A stretch of 64,000 nt of DNA from Ideonella_A intermedia_A (GCA_943370175.1 CALRPU020000025.1:17000-80999), one strand, 5' to 3'. Shown: positions 18,701-27,734, counted from the first letter of the stretch. Translations and numbers: made by a program. The notes: generated by a model not told the origin, from the sequence alone.

Positions 18701-19476
18701 ATGCCCACGGTCATCGCGGCGCCAAACTTCAACAAGTCAAAGCCCGCCGGGGCCACGCCATCCGGGCTGCCCGGGTCGCCACCCCCATAGGCCCAGATGT
18801 CGGCCAGCACGGTGGGCTGCTGCTGGAACACGAAGACAAAGGGAACGACCAGCATCGCGATCCACAGCGGCTGTGTCCACACCTGCAATCGGCTGATGGT
18901 GGTCACGCCGTGGGTCACCAGCGGCACCACCACGAGCGCGCAGATCAGATAGCCCCAGGCGGGTGGGATGTCAAAGGCCAGTTCCAGCGCGTAGGCCATG
19001 ATGGCCGCCTCGAGCGCGAAGAAGATGAAGGTGAACGAGGCGTAGATCAGCGAGGTCAGCGTGGAGCCGATGTAGCCAAATCCCGCGCCCCGCGTCAGCA
19101 GGTCCATGTCGACGCCATAACGCGCGGCGTACACGCTGATCGGCCAGCCGGCCAGGAAGATGATCAGGCCCGTGGCCAGGATGGCCCAGAAGGCGTTGAT
19201 GAAGCCGTAGTCGACCAGCAGCGTGCCGCCCACCGCTTCCAGCACCAGGAACGAGGCCGCACCAAAAGCGGTATTGGCCACGCGCATCGCCGACCATTTG
19301 CGGAACGAGCGCGGCGTGAAACGCAGGGCGTAGTCCTCCATCGTCTCCCGCGCGACCCAGCTGTTGTAGTCGCGCCGCACCTTGATGACGCGTTGCACCG
19401 CATCGGTGCGGGAAACAGGCACCACGGCAGGGCCCAGCGGGGGCGAGGTGGTGGGGCTGGGGGTTGGGGGGGACAT
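15748..19476 (-). CDS. NCS1-type transporter fused to hybrid histidine kinase
   Basis: A 1242-residue fusion. Residues about 30-535 form a full NCS1 (cytosine/purine/allantoin permease) transporter with around 12 membrane segments and the motif LKINVTNAYAGSLAWSNFF. Residues 544-584 hold eight cysteines and a terminal Cys-Lys-Pro-His, suggesting a zinc-binding module. Two further membrane segments follow (about 615-690), then a coiled region and HisKA with H743 in ISHELRTPLNS. A HATPase domain (DTGPGIAPDEM, GSTGLGLTIS) and a receiver with D1068 in LMDLAMPG come next, and about 100 helical residues end the protein. The start at 19476 begins MSPPTPSPTT, after which a Pro/Thr-rich stretch leads into the transporter; the frame upstream is non-conserved. 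Transporter-linked kinases such as CbrA use an SLC5 module; this one uses NCS1. It likely senses a nitrogenous solute and controls the overlapping LuxR regulator. Confidence 0.9.
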   Translation of the reverse strand: MSPPTPSPTTSPPLGPAVVPVSRTDAVQRVIKVRRDYNSWVARETMEDYALRFTPRSFRKWSAMRVANTAFGAASFLVLEAVGGTLLVDYGFINAFWAILATGLIIFLAGWPISVYAARYGVDMDLLTRGAGFGYIGSTLTSLIYASFTFIFFALEAAIMAYALELAFDIPPAWGYLICALVVVPLVTHGVTTISRLQVWTQPLWIAMLVVPFVFVFQQQPTVLADIWAYGGGDPGSPDGVAPAGFDLLKFGAAMTVGIALITQMGEQADYLRFMPERRPPTALFGRVTVPDLRWWAGVMIGGPGWVVPGVLKMLGGAVLAYLALSYAVPIDRAVDPNQMYLVAYGAVFSQVGMAVAATAVFVVISQLKINVTNAYAGSLAWSNFFARLTHSHPGRVVWMLFNLVIALLLMELNVFQAIGKVLGLYSNIAISWMMAVVADLVINKPMGWSPKGIEFKRAHLYDVNPVGVGAMVVASALSIAAYTGAFGELAQAFSALIALVTALVVSPLIAWRTQGRYYIARQPEPEPAPQTDAHGSYKRLARCVICERDYEHDDMAHCPAYRGSICSLCCSLDARCHDLCKPHARLSVQWRQTARRLVSARWWARLDTELGHYLMLMLFGVPVLAGLFLAVYRHERRAMEQVLGGPLARSAEVALQLGFVKLFAAILVVSAVVAWWLVLKHRSAQVAQEESNRQTHLLVHEIESHRRTDEALQDAKLQADRAKLQADLANQAKSRYITTISHELRTPLNSIIGYAQLLDEDASIPPHRKQAVSVIRRGGDHLLSLIEGTLDIARIESGKLSLDVRPMRLREGLQQIARMFELQAAGKGIAFHHVMGEGVPEAVRADEKRLRQILINVIGNAVKFTQRGQVVFRVMYAREMATFEVEDTGPGIAPDEMARIFEPFGRGAASGGAGGSGPAGSTGLGLTISKMLTDLMGGEMSVHSTLASAAADARADADAPPAKATDSTGTALTAPPDQPRRAGTTFRIRLFLPELRAELADQALPRTQRVGYQGARKRLLVVDNEEVDRGLMVNMLAPLGFEVRQAASGHECLALLREFSPDAILMDLAMPGIDGWETIRRLRAEQLSDAPLAIVSANAFEKGADNIVGIPAEDFILKPVRKAELLDWLGRQLHLHWTEAPLPPLDAADPGAGALLAGTPPALVYPSAERVQALQSMIDLGYLRGIVRQLDEVEAEQPDCRGLVQQMRALARQFQLDAMSGLLRQAPRAAAPAPANDGVAP

Positions 19477-19568
19477 CGGGCGGGATGGGGCAAGGGGCGT
19501 GCCGAGGGAGGGGGCGGTGGGGGCTTGGGTTGGAGTGGGGTTGGGTTGGCGTCGCTTTGGCCGGGGGG
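19439..19568 (+). other. G-run-rich divergent region upstream of ureA
   Basis: About 15 runs of three to seven G occur on the plus strand within 130 bp, beginning in the first codons of the NCS1-kinase gene (Pro/Thr codons on the other strand) and filling most of the divergent intergenic space with ureA. Four or more closely spaced G-runs meet the usual sequence criterion for G-quadruplex potential. A C-rich stretch follows to about 19660. Confidence 0.5.
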
Positions 19569-19572
19569 AGTG

Positions 19573-19588
19573 GCCGTGCCGGCACGGC
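19573..19588. promoter_or_regulatory. 16-bp perfect palindrome in the ureA / kinase divergent region
   Basis: GCCGTGCCGGCACGGC is self-complementary. It lies 82 bp before the ureA start and 97 bp before the kinase start, next to an A-run and C-runs. It could be an operator for either direction. I could not place a convincing -10/-35 pair beside it. Confidence 0.35.
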
Positions 19589-19669
19589 AAAAACCCCCAC
19601 CCAAAACACCGAGAACCCAACCAACAATCACCCCCACCCCGGCACACTCCATGCTACCCACCCTACCCC

Positions 19670-19972
19670 ATGGAACTGACCCCAAGAGAGAAGGACAAGC
19701 TGCTGATCTTCACGGCAGCCCTGCTCGCCGAGCGCCGCAAGGCCCGCGGCCTGAAGCTCAACTACCCCGAGGCCGTCGCGCTGATCAGCGCCGCCATCAT
19801 GGAAGGCGCTCGCGACGGCAAGACGGTGGCCGAGCTGATGGGTGACGGCCAGACCGTGCTGACGCGTGACGACGTGATGGACGGCGTGGCCGAACTGATC
19901 CCTGAGATCCAGATGGAGGCCACCTTTCCGGACGGCACCAAGCTGGTCACCGTGCACCAGCCCATCCGTTGA
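19670..19972 (+). CDS. ureA: Urease subunit gamma
   Basis: A 100-residue protein starting MELTPREKDKLLIFTAALLA, the highly conserved UreA opening, and ending with the usual GTKLVTVHQPIR. It is the small structural subunit of the nickel urease trimer that hydrolyses urea to ammonia and carbamate in the cytoplasm. The start is fixed by homology; the upstream sequence is C-rich with no recognisable Shine-Dalgarno, and an out-of-frame ATG lies at 19651. It is the first gene of the ureA-small ORF-ureB-ureC group. Confidence 0.97.
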   Translation: MELTPREKDKLLIFTAALLAERRKARGLKLNYPEAVALISAAIMEGARDGKTVAELMGDGQTVLTRDDVMDGVAELIPEIQMEATFPDGTKLVTVHQPIR

Positions 19973-20007
19973 GCGTGGCAACGCACCCCGTTCCCCAAGG
20001 AGACCCG

Positions 20008-20193
20008 ATGAAGCCCACCTTCCGAGCGTTCAGCGCGATGGCGCTGGCCGGTGCCCTGTTGAGCCCGCTGATGGCCCAGGCCCACGACGGTCACGGCCTG
20101 CCCGGCAGCCACTGGCACAGCACCGACGTGCTGGGCTTCGTGCTGCTGGCGGTCGTGTTGGCCGCCGGCGTGTGGTGGTCGAAGCGGAAGTGA
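20008..20193 (+). CDS. Small His-rich single-pass membrane peptide inside the urease operon
   Basis: A 61-residue product. It has a signal-peptide-like start (MKPTFRAFSAMALAGALL through MAQA), a short segment with five histidines (HDGHGLPGSHWHSTD), one hydrophobic membrane span (VLGFVLLAVVLAAGVWW) and a basic SKRK end. AAGGAG sits 6-7 bases before the ATG, so translation is credible, and it lies 35 bp after ureA and 2 bp before ureB. The predicted topology puts the histidines in the periplasm. I recognise no named family; the segment slightly resembles the first residues of HupE/UreJ metal permeases, but it is far too short. Metal handling is a guess from composition and context. Confidence 0.75.
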   Translation: MKPTFRAFSAMALAGALLSPLMAQAHDGHGLPGSHWHSTDVLGFVLLAVVLAAGVWWSKRK

Positions 20194-20195
20194 GC

Positions 20196-20500
20196 ATGGT
20201 CCCCGGCGAATTGCTCACCGACGCGGGCGAACACGCCCTGAACCCCGGCCGGCGCTGCCTCACGCTGGTCGTTGAAAACCAGGGCGACCGGCCGATCCAG
20301 GTCGGCTCGCACTACCACTTTGCCGAGACCAACGCTGCGCTCGGCTTCGACCGGGCTGCCGCCCGCGGCATGCGCCTGAACATCGCGTCCGGCACCGCCG
20401 TGCGCTTCGAGCCCGGGCAGCAGCGCACGGTCGAACTGGTGGATTACGCCGGCGCGCGCATGGTGTTCGGCTTTCGTGGACTGATCCAAGGACCGCTTTG

Positions 20501-20501
<1 letters not shown>
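20196..20501 (+). CDS. ureB: Urease subunit beta
   Basis: A 101-residue protein opening MVPGELLTDAGEHALNPGR, with the conserved VENQGDRPIQVGSHYHFAETN segment and the ending GFRGLIQGPL. All are standard UreB features. I took the ATG at 20196, which matches family length. Its TGA overlaps the ureC ATG by one base, indicating translational coupling. It assembles with UreA and UreC in the urease complex. Confidence 0.97.
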
Positions 20502-22228
<1,727 letters not shown>

Positions 22229-22259
22229 CAGGGACGCGGGGCCCGCCAGGCGCCACGCC

Positions 22260-22571
22260 TCAGGGCGTGGTGCCGCGCGGGGTGGCGCTGGCGTCGGAAG
22301 TCGCCTGAGCGCGCTGTTGGTGCTGCTCGAATTGCTGGATGGCCTCGCACAGGCGGTCGGCGTGCCGCCGCAAGCTGGCGGCTGCCGCCAGGCAGGCTTG
22401 CACGTCCACCGGCTCGCCAGCCGACCGCGGCGCTGACACCACAGACCCCCCATCGAGCGCCATGCGTTGAGCCCCCAAGGCCTCCAGCTGCGCGCTCATC
22501 TGGCGCACCTGAACCAGGATGTCGCCCAGCGATGCCGCGGCGGTGGGCGCGCCGGGGGGCTGCTTGTTCAT
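22260..22571 (-). CDS. Small conserved-looking hypothetical protein
   Basis: A 103-residue acidic/alanine-rich protein, probably largely helical (SLGDILVQVRQMSAQLEALG and a second helix around CEAIQQFEQHQQ), without signal peptide or membrane span. A good AAGGAAG ribosome site precedes its ATG. It converges on ureC with a 31-bp gap and lies upstream of no obvious partner. I do not recognise the family; the coding call rests on the ribosome site and a coiled-coil-like composition. Confidence 0.55.
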   Translation of the reverse strand: MNKQPPGAPTAAASLGDILVQVRQMSAQLEALGAQRMALDGGSVVSAPRSAGEPVDVQACLAAAASLRRHADRLCEAIQQFEQHQQRAQATSDASATPRGTTP

Positions 22572-22742
22572 GGTCTGCTTCCTTGCGGTGAGTGGGTGAA
22601 CGTCGTGGCGGCATGGGGGCCGAACCGAGCCATTTTGAGCGCAGGCGTCGAGTCATTGTCCACAATCAAGATCAGATTGCGCAGCAATTGAGCGCCCGCG
22701 TCAACCTTCACTCAGGGGACGCCCAGTCGCCAAGCCCCCCGT

Positions 22743-23375
22743 TCAAGGCGCCAGGGTGAAGCGCAGGCCCTTCCACCGCATGACCACGTCACGGCGACGG
22801 ATCTCGTCAATGAACAACTCCGGCGCCACGCGGTCGCCCTCGCGCCGAAGGTCCCCGTTCAGCATCGCCAGGCGCTCGCGGCGCTCGCTGGCGTAGACGG
22901 TGCCGGTGAGCACCAGCGGCGGCAAGCCGCGCTGCTGCGCCGGTGTCAGGTCTTGACGGCTGGGCAACGCGACCGGCGGCGCGGGGGGGGCAGGCTGCGC
23001 TTGGCTGGAGGGGGTGTCTGCTGGGGCACGGACAGGCGGCGGCACTGGCGTTGGCGTTGGCGTTGGCGGCGCTGGCACGACCGGAACCACCGCCGTCGGC
23101 GCAGGCGGTGCAAGCGTGCGCACGGCCGCCTCGGCCTGCACCGGGGCAGGCTCCGCCTTGGGCAAAGCCAGGCGCCAGCCGACGGTTCCGGCGGCCACCA
23201 GCAGCACGGCCAGCGCCACGCCCGCGACGGGCCAGGCCCAGCGCGCGGTGGCCGCGTCCGTCTCGGCCGACGAGGTCCGGTCGGCTTGACCGTTCGACGG
23301 GCTGGTCAATGTCGGCACCTGGCCGCGGGACCGTTGGGCTTCGGCGCGGCGCAGGGCATCAAGGATGTAGGACAT
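22743..23375 (-). CDS. gspB: GspB-like type II secretion assembly protein
   Basis: A 210-residue inner-membrane protein. It opens MSYILDALRRAEAQRSRG, the signature N-terminus of GspB/ExeB-like proteins, with one membrane span at about 45-66. A long Pro/Ala/Thr linker follows, and then a C-terminal domain with LPPLVLTGTVYASERRERLAMLNG and RWKGLRFTL. With ExeA (the next gene upstream, 11 bp away) it helps insert the GspD secretin through the peptidoglycan. The linker is encoded partly by GGCGTT hexamer repeats. No other gsp genes are in this window. Confidence 0.88.
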   Translation of the reverse strand: MSYILDALRRAEAQRSRGQVPTLTSPSNGQADRTSSAETDAATARWAWPVAGVALAVLLVAAGTVGWRLALPKAEPAPVQAEAAVRTLAPPAPTAVVPVVPAPPTPTPTPVPPPVRAPADTPSSQAQPAPPAPPVALPSRQDLTPAQQRGLPPLVLTGTVYASERRERLAMLNGDLRREGDRVAPELFIDEIRRRDVVMRWKGLRFTLAP

Positions 23376-23386
23376 GGGCAGAGGCC

Positions 23387-25237
23387 TCAGCGCAGGGTAG
23401 ACAGCGTGGGCTCACGCTCGCCTGCCGCGCGGTTCAGGGCGATCAAGGTCAGCGGGCCGGGCCGGCCATCGGGCTTCAGGCCCTGGCTGAGCTGGAAGGC
23501 GATCACCTGGTCTCGCAGCGCGTCACGGCCGGTGGGCGCTGGCCGCTGGGCCGCGCCCGACGCGCGGTCCAGCAGGTGGGCCAGGCGGTCGAAGATGGGC
23601 TCGCCGGGGCGGGCCTGGCGCGCGTCCGGCGCGCCATCGACCGAGCGCAGCACGGTGATGAACTCGCCGCGCCAGCGCTGGGCCAGCTCGTCCAGCGGCA
23701 CCACCACCTGGCCCTCGCCCTGGGACAGCAGCGCCTGGGTCGGCCCCAGCCCCAGCAGCACCGCGTGTCGCGGGCGCGCGGTGCGGTCCGCGCGCAGCAC
23801 CAGGATCACCGGTCGGTTCAAGTCGCGCACATCGGCCAGCCCGCCGGCGCTGCGGTGGCACGCCAGCGCGGCCTTGGCCGCCACGGCGCACGGCTCATCG
23901 GCCCGGGCGGTGTCGAGCGGCGTGCCCCACTGCGCCGTCAAGCGGCGCCATGCCTCGTCTTCGGACAAGTTCAGCGCCTGCTCGGCGCCAGCCGCGGGCG
24001 CGTTGGTGCTGAGCGTGGACGTGGCGGCGGAAGCGGAAGCGGGGGTGGAAGTCGGTGTCGGTGTCGGTGTCGGTGCCGCAGCCACTGGCACCGCAGACGC
24101 CATGCTGGGGCTGGACCCGGCCAGCCCGACCGCCTGCGGCCCGCTCGCCGCCGTGCCGGGTGCTGCCACCGCGGCCACTGCGGCCACCGCGGGCACGCGT
24201 GTTGCCGAGGCCGCGGCCCCGGCCCCGGCCGACGATGCCGCCCGCCCCGCCAACCCGGTGGCCGTGCCGGCGCCCAGACCGGTGACCGCCAGTCCACCCC
24301 AACCGCCGGGCCAGCCGCCCACCCACGCCGCCACCGCGGCCGTCAACGCCACCCCAAGGCCCAGACCCACCCCCAGGGCCCGCCCCGTTGTCCAGGCCAC
24401 AGGTGCTCCCTGACCCTCCCGCCCCACGGCGATTTCTTTCGCGGCACGGTCGAGCGTCTGGCGGTCCACCGCGGCCAGCCCCTGGGCAAAGGCGCCCAAC
24501 AGCGCCCGGTCACACAGCAGATTGATGCGCCGCGGCACGCCCCCGGTCAGCCGGTGGATGCGCGGGACCAGCGCGGACGGCAGCGGGCTCGCGCCACGCA
24601 GGCCCGCCACGCCCAGGCGGTGCTGCAGGTAGAGGCCGGTTTCGGTGGGGTCCAAGGCATCGAGGTGGTAGCGCGCAACCACCCGCTGGGCCAGCTGCTC
24701 CAGCCCGGGCGCGGCCAGAAGGCCACGCAGTTCGGGTTGCCCGATCAGCACGATCTGCAGCAGCTTGCGTTCGCTGGTTTCCAGGTTGGTCAGAAGCCGC
24801 AGCTGCTCCAGCACCTCCGCGGGCAGCAGCTGCGCCTCGTCGATGACCAGCACGCTGTTGCGCCCCGCAGCATGTTGGCCCAGCAAGAAGCGGTTCAACG
24901 GGTCGAGGTAGGTCTTGATGGTGGCGCCGGGGCCGAGGTCGGGCACGCCAACGCCGAACTCTTCGCACACCGAGGCCATCAGCTCCAGCGCACTGAGCTT
25001 CGGGTTGAAGACATAAGCCACCTGGCAATGCGCCGGCACCTGGTCCAGAAAGCAGCGGAAGACGGTGGTCTTGCCTGCGCCGATCTCGCCGGTCAGCAAC
25101 ACCACGCCACCGCCCGCCCCCAGGCCGTAGAGGAGGTGCGCCAGGGCTTCGCGGTGACGCTCGCTCATGTAGAGGTAGCGTGGGTCGGGCGCGATCGAGA
25201 AGGGCTCGTGCACCAGGCCGAAATGCTGCGCGTACAT
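23387..25237 (-). CDS. exeA: ExeA/GspA-type AAA ATPase with peptidoglycan-binding domain
   Basis: A 616-residue protein opening MYAQHFGLVHEPFSIAPDPR, the standard ExeA start. Its AAA ATPase domain (Walker A GEIGAGKTT at 50-58, Walker B VLVIDEAQLLP) ends around residue 275. A membrane span lies near 281-303, followed by a long Ala/Gly/Thr-rich periplasmic linker and a C-terminal region ending in a peptidoglycan-binding-1-like segment (FQLSQGLKPDGRPGPLTLIAL). It partners GspB in secretin assembly for type II secretion. The upstream frame is open but not conserved, so I start at 25237. Confidence 0.9.
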   Translation of the reverse strand: MYAQHFGLVHEPFSIAPDPRYLYMSERHREALAHLLYGLGAGGGVVLLTGEIGAGKTTVFRCFLDQVPAHCQVAYVFNPKLSALELMASVCEEFGVGVPDLGPGATIKTYLDPLNRFLLGQHAAGRNSVLVIDEAQLLPAEVLEQLRLLTNLETSERKLLQIVLIGQPELRGLLAAPGLEQLAQRVVARYHLDALDPTETGLYLQHRLGVAGLRGASPLPSALVPRIHRLTGGVPRRINLLCDRALLGAFAQGLAAVDRQTLDRAAKEIAVGREGQGAPVAWTTGRALGVGLGLGVALTAAVAAWVGGWPGGWGGLAVTGLGAGTATGLAGRAASSAGAGAAASATRVPAVAAVAAVAAPGTAASGPQAVGLAGSSPSMASAVPVAAAPTPTPTPTSTPASASAATSTLSTNAPAAGAEQALNLSEDEAWRRLTAQWGTPLDTARADEPCAVAAKAALACHRSAGGLADVRDLNRPVILVLRADRTARPRHAVLLGLGPTQALLSQGEGQVVVPLDELAQRWRGEFITVLRSVDGAPDARQARPGEPIFDRLAHLLDRASGAAQRPAPTGRDALRDQVIAFQLSQGLKPDGRPGPLTLIALNRAAGEREPTLSTLR

Positions 25238-25313
25238 GGGGCGCGAGGATAAGGCCCCGACCCGGCGCCGGTTGGTATGCTCGGATTCCCCGATCTGCCC
25301 CTTGCCAAGTCCC

Positions 25314-26396
25314 ATGACCCGCGTCTTCAATTTCAGCGCCGGCCCCGCCGCCCTTCCCGAACCGGTGCTGCGCCAGGCCGCCAGCGAGATGCTCGACTGG
25401 CAGGGCTCGGGCATGTCGGTGATGGAGATGAGCCACCGTGGCCAGGAATTCATGGGCATCCTGGCCCGCACCCAGGCGCTGCTGCGCGAGTTGCTGGCCA
25501 TCCCCGACCATTACAAGGTGCTGTTCCTGCAGGGTGGCGGCATCGGCGAAAACGCCATCGTGCCGATGAACCTGCTGCGCGGGCGCCGCGGGGCGGACCA
25601 CGTCCTGACCGGCGAATGGACGCGCCGGACCATCGAGGAAGCGCGCCGCTACGGCGAGGTGAACGTCGCGGCCAGCGCCGAGGCCAACGGCTACACCGCG
25701 GTGCCCCCGCGCAACACCTGGCAACTGCGCGAGGACGCGGCCTACGTGCACATCTGCGCCAACGAGACCATCGGCGGGCTGGAGTACCACTGGACGCCCG
25801 ACACCGGCGACGTGCCGCTGGTGGCGGACATGTCGTCGAACATCCTGTCGCGGCCGGTGGACGTGGCCCGCTACGGCCTGATCTACGGCGGCGCGCAGAA
25901 GAACATCGGCCCGGCCGGGCTCACCCTGGTGATCGTGCGCGAGGACCTGCTGGGCCAGGCGATGAAGGTCACGCCTTCGGCCTTCAACTACACCGAGCAG
26001 GCGGCCAACGACTCGATGCTGAACACCCCGCCCACCTACGCCATCTACATCGCCGGACTGGTGTTCCAGTGGATCAAGGACCAGGGCGGCCTGGCCGCCA
26101 TGGCCGCCCGCAACCAGGCCAAGAGCGAACTGCTGTACCGCTACATCGACGGCAGCGGCTTCTACGCGAACCGCATCGACCCCGGCAGCCGTTCGCGCAT
26201 GAACGTGGTCTTCACGCTGCGCGACCCGGCGCTGGACGCGGCCTTCCTGAAAGGCGCCGAGGCGCGCGGCCTGGTGCAGCTCAAAGGCCACCGGGTGGCT
26301 GGCGGCATGCGGGCCTCGCTGTACAACGCCATGCCGCTGGAAGGCGTGCAGGCCTTGATCGACCACATGCGCGACTTTGCGCAGCGCCACGGCTGA
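25314..26396 (+). CDS. serC: Phosphoserine aminotransferase
   Basis: A 360-residue PLP enzyme starting MTRVFNFSAGPAALPEPVLR, the SerC hallmark, with the PLP lysine in GGAQKNIGPAGL and the conserved SHRGQEF region. It converts 3-phosphohydroxypyruvate to phosphoserine in serine synthesis, and acts in the pyridoxal-phosphate route (pdxJ lies elsewhere in this window). It diverges from exeA with 76 bp between starts and runs toward ureE, 47 bp downstream. Co-transcription with ureEFG is therefore possible, an unusual partnership. Confidence 0.97.
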   Translation: MTRVFNFSAGPAALPEPVLRQAASEMLDWQGSGMSVMEMSHRGQEFMGILARTQALLRELLAIPDHYKVLFLQGGGIGENAIVPMNLLRGRRGADHVLTGEWTRRTIEEARRYGEVNVAASAEANGYTAVPPRNTWQLREDAAYVHICANETIGGLEYHWTPDTGDVPLVADMSSNILSRPVDVARYGLIYGGAQKNIGPAGLTLVIVREDLLGQAMKVTPSAFNYTEQAANDSMLNTPPTYAIYIAGLVFQWIKDQGGLAAMAARNQAKSELLYRYIDGSGFYANRIDPGSRSRMNVVFTLRDPALDAAFLKGAEARGLVQLKGHRVAGGMRASLYNAMPLEGVQALIDHMRDFAQRHG

Positions 26397-26443
26397 GCCG
26401 AACCCGACGGGCGCCCCCAACCTCCTCGCAAGGACCCACCTCC

Positions 26444-27046
26444 ATGATCACCGTCAACAAGCGCCTGCCCGCCGGCCAGGGCCTGGCCCCGGCCCTGCTG
26501 AAGCGCGCGCCCAGCGTCACCCTGGACTGGGACACCCGCCAGAAAAGCCGCTTCGAGGCCACCGACAGCCAGGGCCGCACGCTGGGCGTGTTCCTGCCGC
26601 GCGGCACCCAGGTGCGCGGCGGCGACGTGCTGGTGGCCGACGACGGCGGCCTCGTGAAGGTGGAAGCGGCCCCGCAGCCGGTGATGGTGGTCACCCACTG
26701 CCCCCAGCACGGCAGCCCCTTCGACCTGCTGCGCGCGGCCTATCACCTGGGCAACCGGCACGTGGCCCTGGCCCTGCACCCCGACCGCCTGCTGCTGGAG
26801 CCCGACCACGTGCTGGCCCAGATGCTGCGCCAGATGCACCTGATCGTCACCGACGCCGAAGCCGCCTTCGAGCCCGAGGGCGGCGCCTACGGTGGCGAGG
26901 GTGGCCACGGGCATGACCATGGCCACGCCCAGGCCCCGGTGACGCCGGTGCACGTGCACGGGCCGAACTGCGGTCATGACCACGCCCACGACCATGCCCA
27001 TGGCCACCACCAACGCGGTCACGACCATGGTCACGAGCGGCCCTGA
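26444..27046 (+). CDS. ureE: Urease accessory protein UreE (nickel chaperone)
   Basis: A 200-residue protein with the UreE N-terminal peptide-binding-like domain and the metal-binding domain (HCPQHGSPFDLLRAAYHLGNRHVALA split by the usual spacing, including the conserved HLGNRH). The last 50 residues are His-rich, with HGHDHGHA, a Cys in GPNCGHDHAHDH, and GHHQRGHDHGHE. It should bind several nickel ions and donate them to the UreG-UreF-urease complex. The ureF start lies inside the His-tail coding sequence. Confidence 0.95.
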   Translation: MITVNKRLPAGQGLAPALLKRAPSVTLDWDTRQKSRFEATDSQGRTLGVFLPRGTQVRGGDVLVADDGGLVKVEAAPQPVMVVTHCPQHGSPFDLLRAAYHLGNRHVALALHPDRLLLEPDHVLAQMLRQMHLIVTDAEAAFEPEGGAYGGEGGHGHDHGHAQAPVTPVHVHGPNCGHDHAHDHAHGHHQRGHDHGHERP

Positions 27047-27734
27047 GGCCTTGTCGCCGGCCACGCTGCTGCGCCTCCTGTGGCTGGCCTCACCGGCGCT
27101 GCCGGTGGGCGGCTTCAGTTACTCGGAAGGGCTGGAAGCGGCGGTCGAGCATGGCCACGTCGACGACGAGGCGAGCGCCACGGCCTGGCTGCGTGACCAG
27201 CTGGCGCTGAGCCAGTCGCGCGGCGACTGGGCCGTGGCAGCCCGCGCCCACGCGGCATGGCAGGCCGCCGATCAACCCGCCCTGATCGCCTTGAACCATT
27301 GGGTGCTGCACACACGTGAATCGGCCGAGCTGCGCCAGCAGGTCGAGCAGATGGGCCGATCGCTGCTGGAATGGCTGCGCAATGGCGAGCAATCGACGGA
27401 CCCGCGCCTGGTGCTGTTGTCGGCCCTGGCGCCAGCACCAACTTGGCCCGTGGGCTATGCACTGGCTGGGGTGCTGGCCCGGGCAAACGCCCGCGACACG
27501 CTGCTGTCGCTCGCTTTCGGCTGGGCAGAGAACATGGCTCAGGCAGCGATGAAGGCGGTGCCGCTGGGCCAGGCCGCGGCGCAACGCATGCTGGCCGCGC
27601 TGGCGCGCGACATCCCCGCCGCCGTGGACCATGCCTTGGCCCTGCCAGACACCGACCGCCAGGCCCATGCGCCGATGTTGGCGATCCTGTCGGCACGGCA
27701 CGAGCAGCAGTACTCGCGGCTGTTCCGGTCCTGA
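27027..27734 (+). CDS. ureF: Urease accessory protein UreF
   Basis: A 235-residue helical protein with the UreF signature LLWLASPALPVGGFSYSEGLEAAVE near its start and the conserved C-terminal DTDRQAHAPMLAILSARHEQQYSRLF region. The frame is open through the UreE His-tail and offers ATGs at 26976, 26994, 27000 and 27027. I take 27027 because it gives the usual length, although no ribosome site is visible and translation is probably coupled to ureE (20-bp overlap). UreF acts as the GTPase-regulating component during nickel insertion. Confidence 0.92.
   Translation: MVTSGPEALSPATLLRLLWLASPALPVGGFSYSEGLEAAVEHGHVDDEASATAWLRDQLALSQSRGDWAVAARAHAAWQAADQPALIALNHWVLHTRESAELRQQVEQMGRSLLEWLRNGEQSTDPRLVLLSALAPAPTWPVGYALAGVLARANARDTLLSLAFGWAENMAQAAMKAVPLGQAAAQRMLAALARDIPAAVDHALALPDTDRQAHAPMLAILSARHEQQYSRLFRS

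Noticed and set aside
16339..19845. A 1168-residue plus-strand frame opposite the NCS1 kinase
   Set aside because: His/Gln/Arg/Gly-rich shadow composition, no recognisable domain, and it runs through the true ureA start region in another frame.
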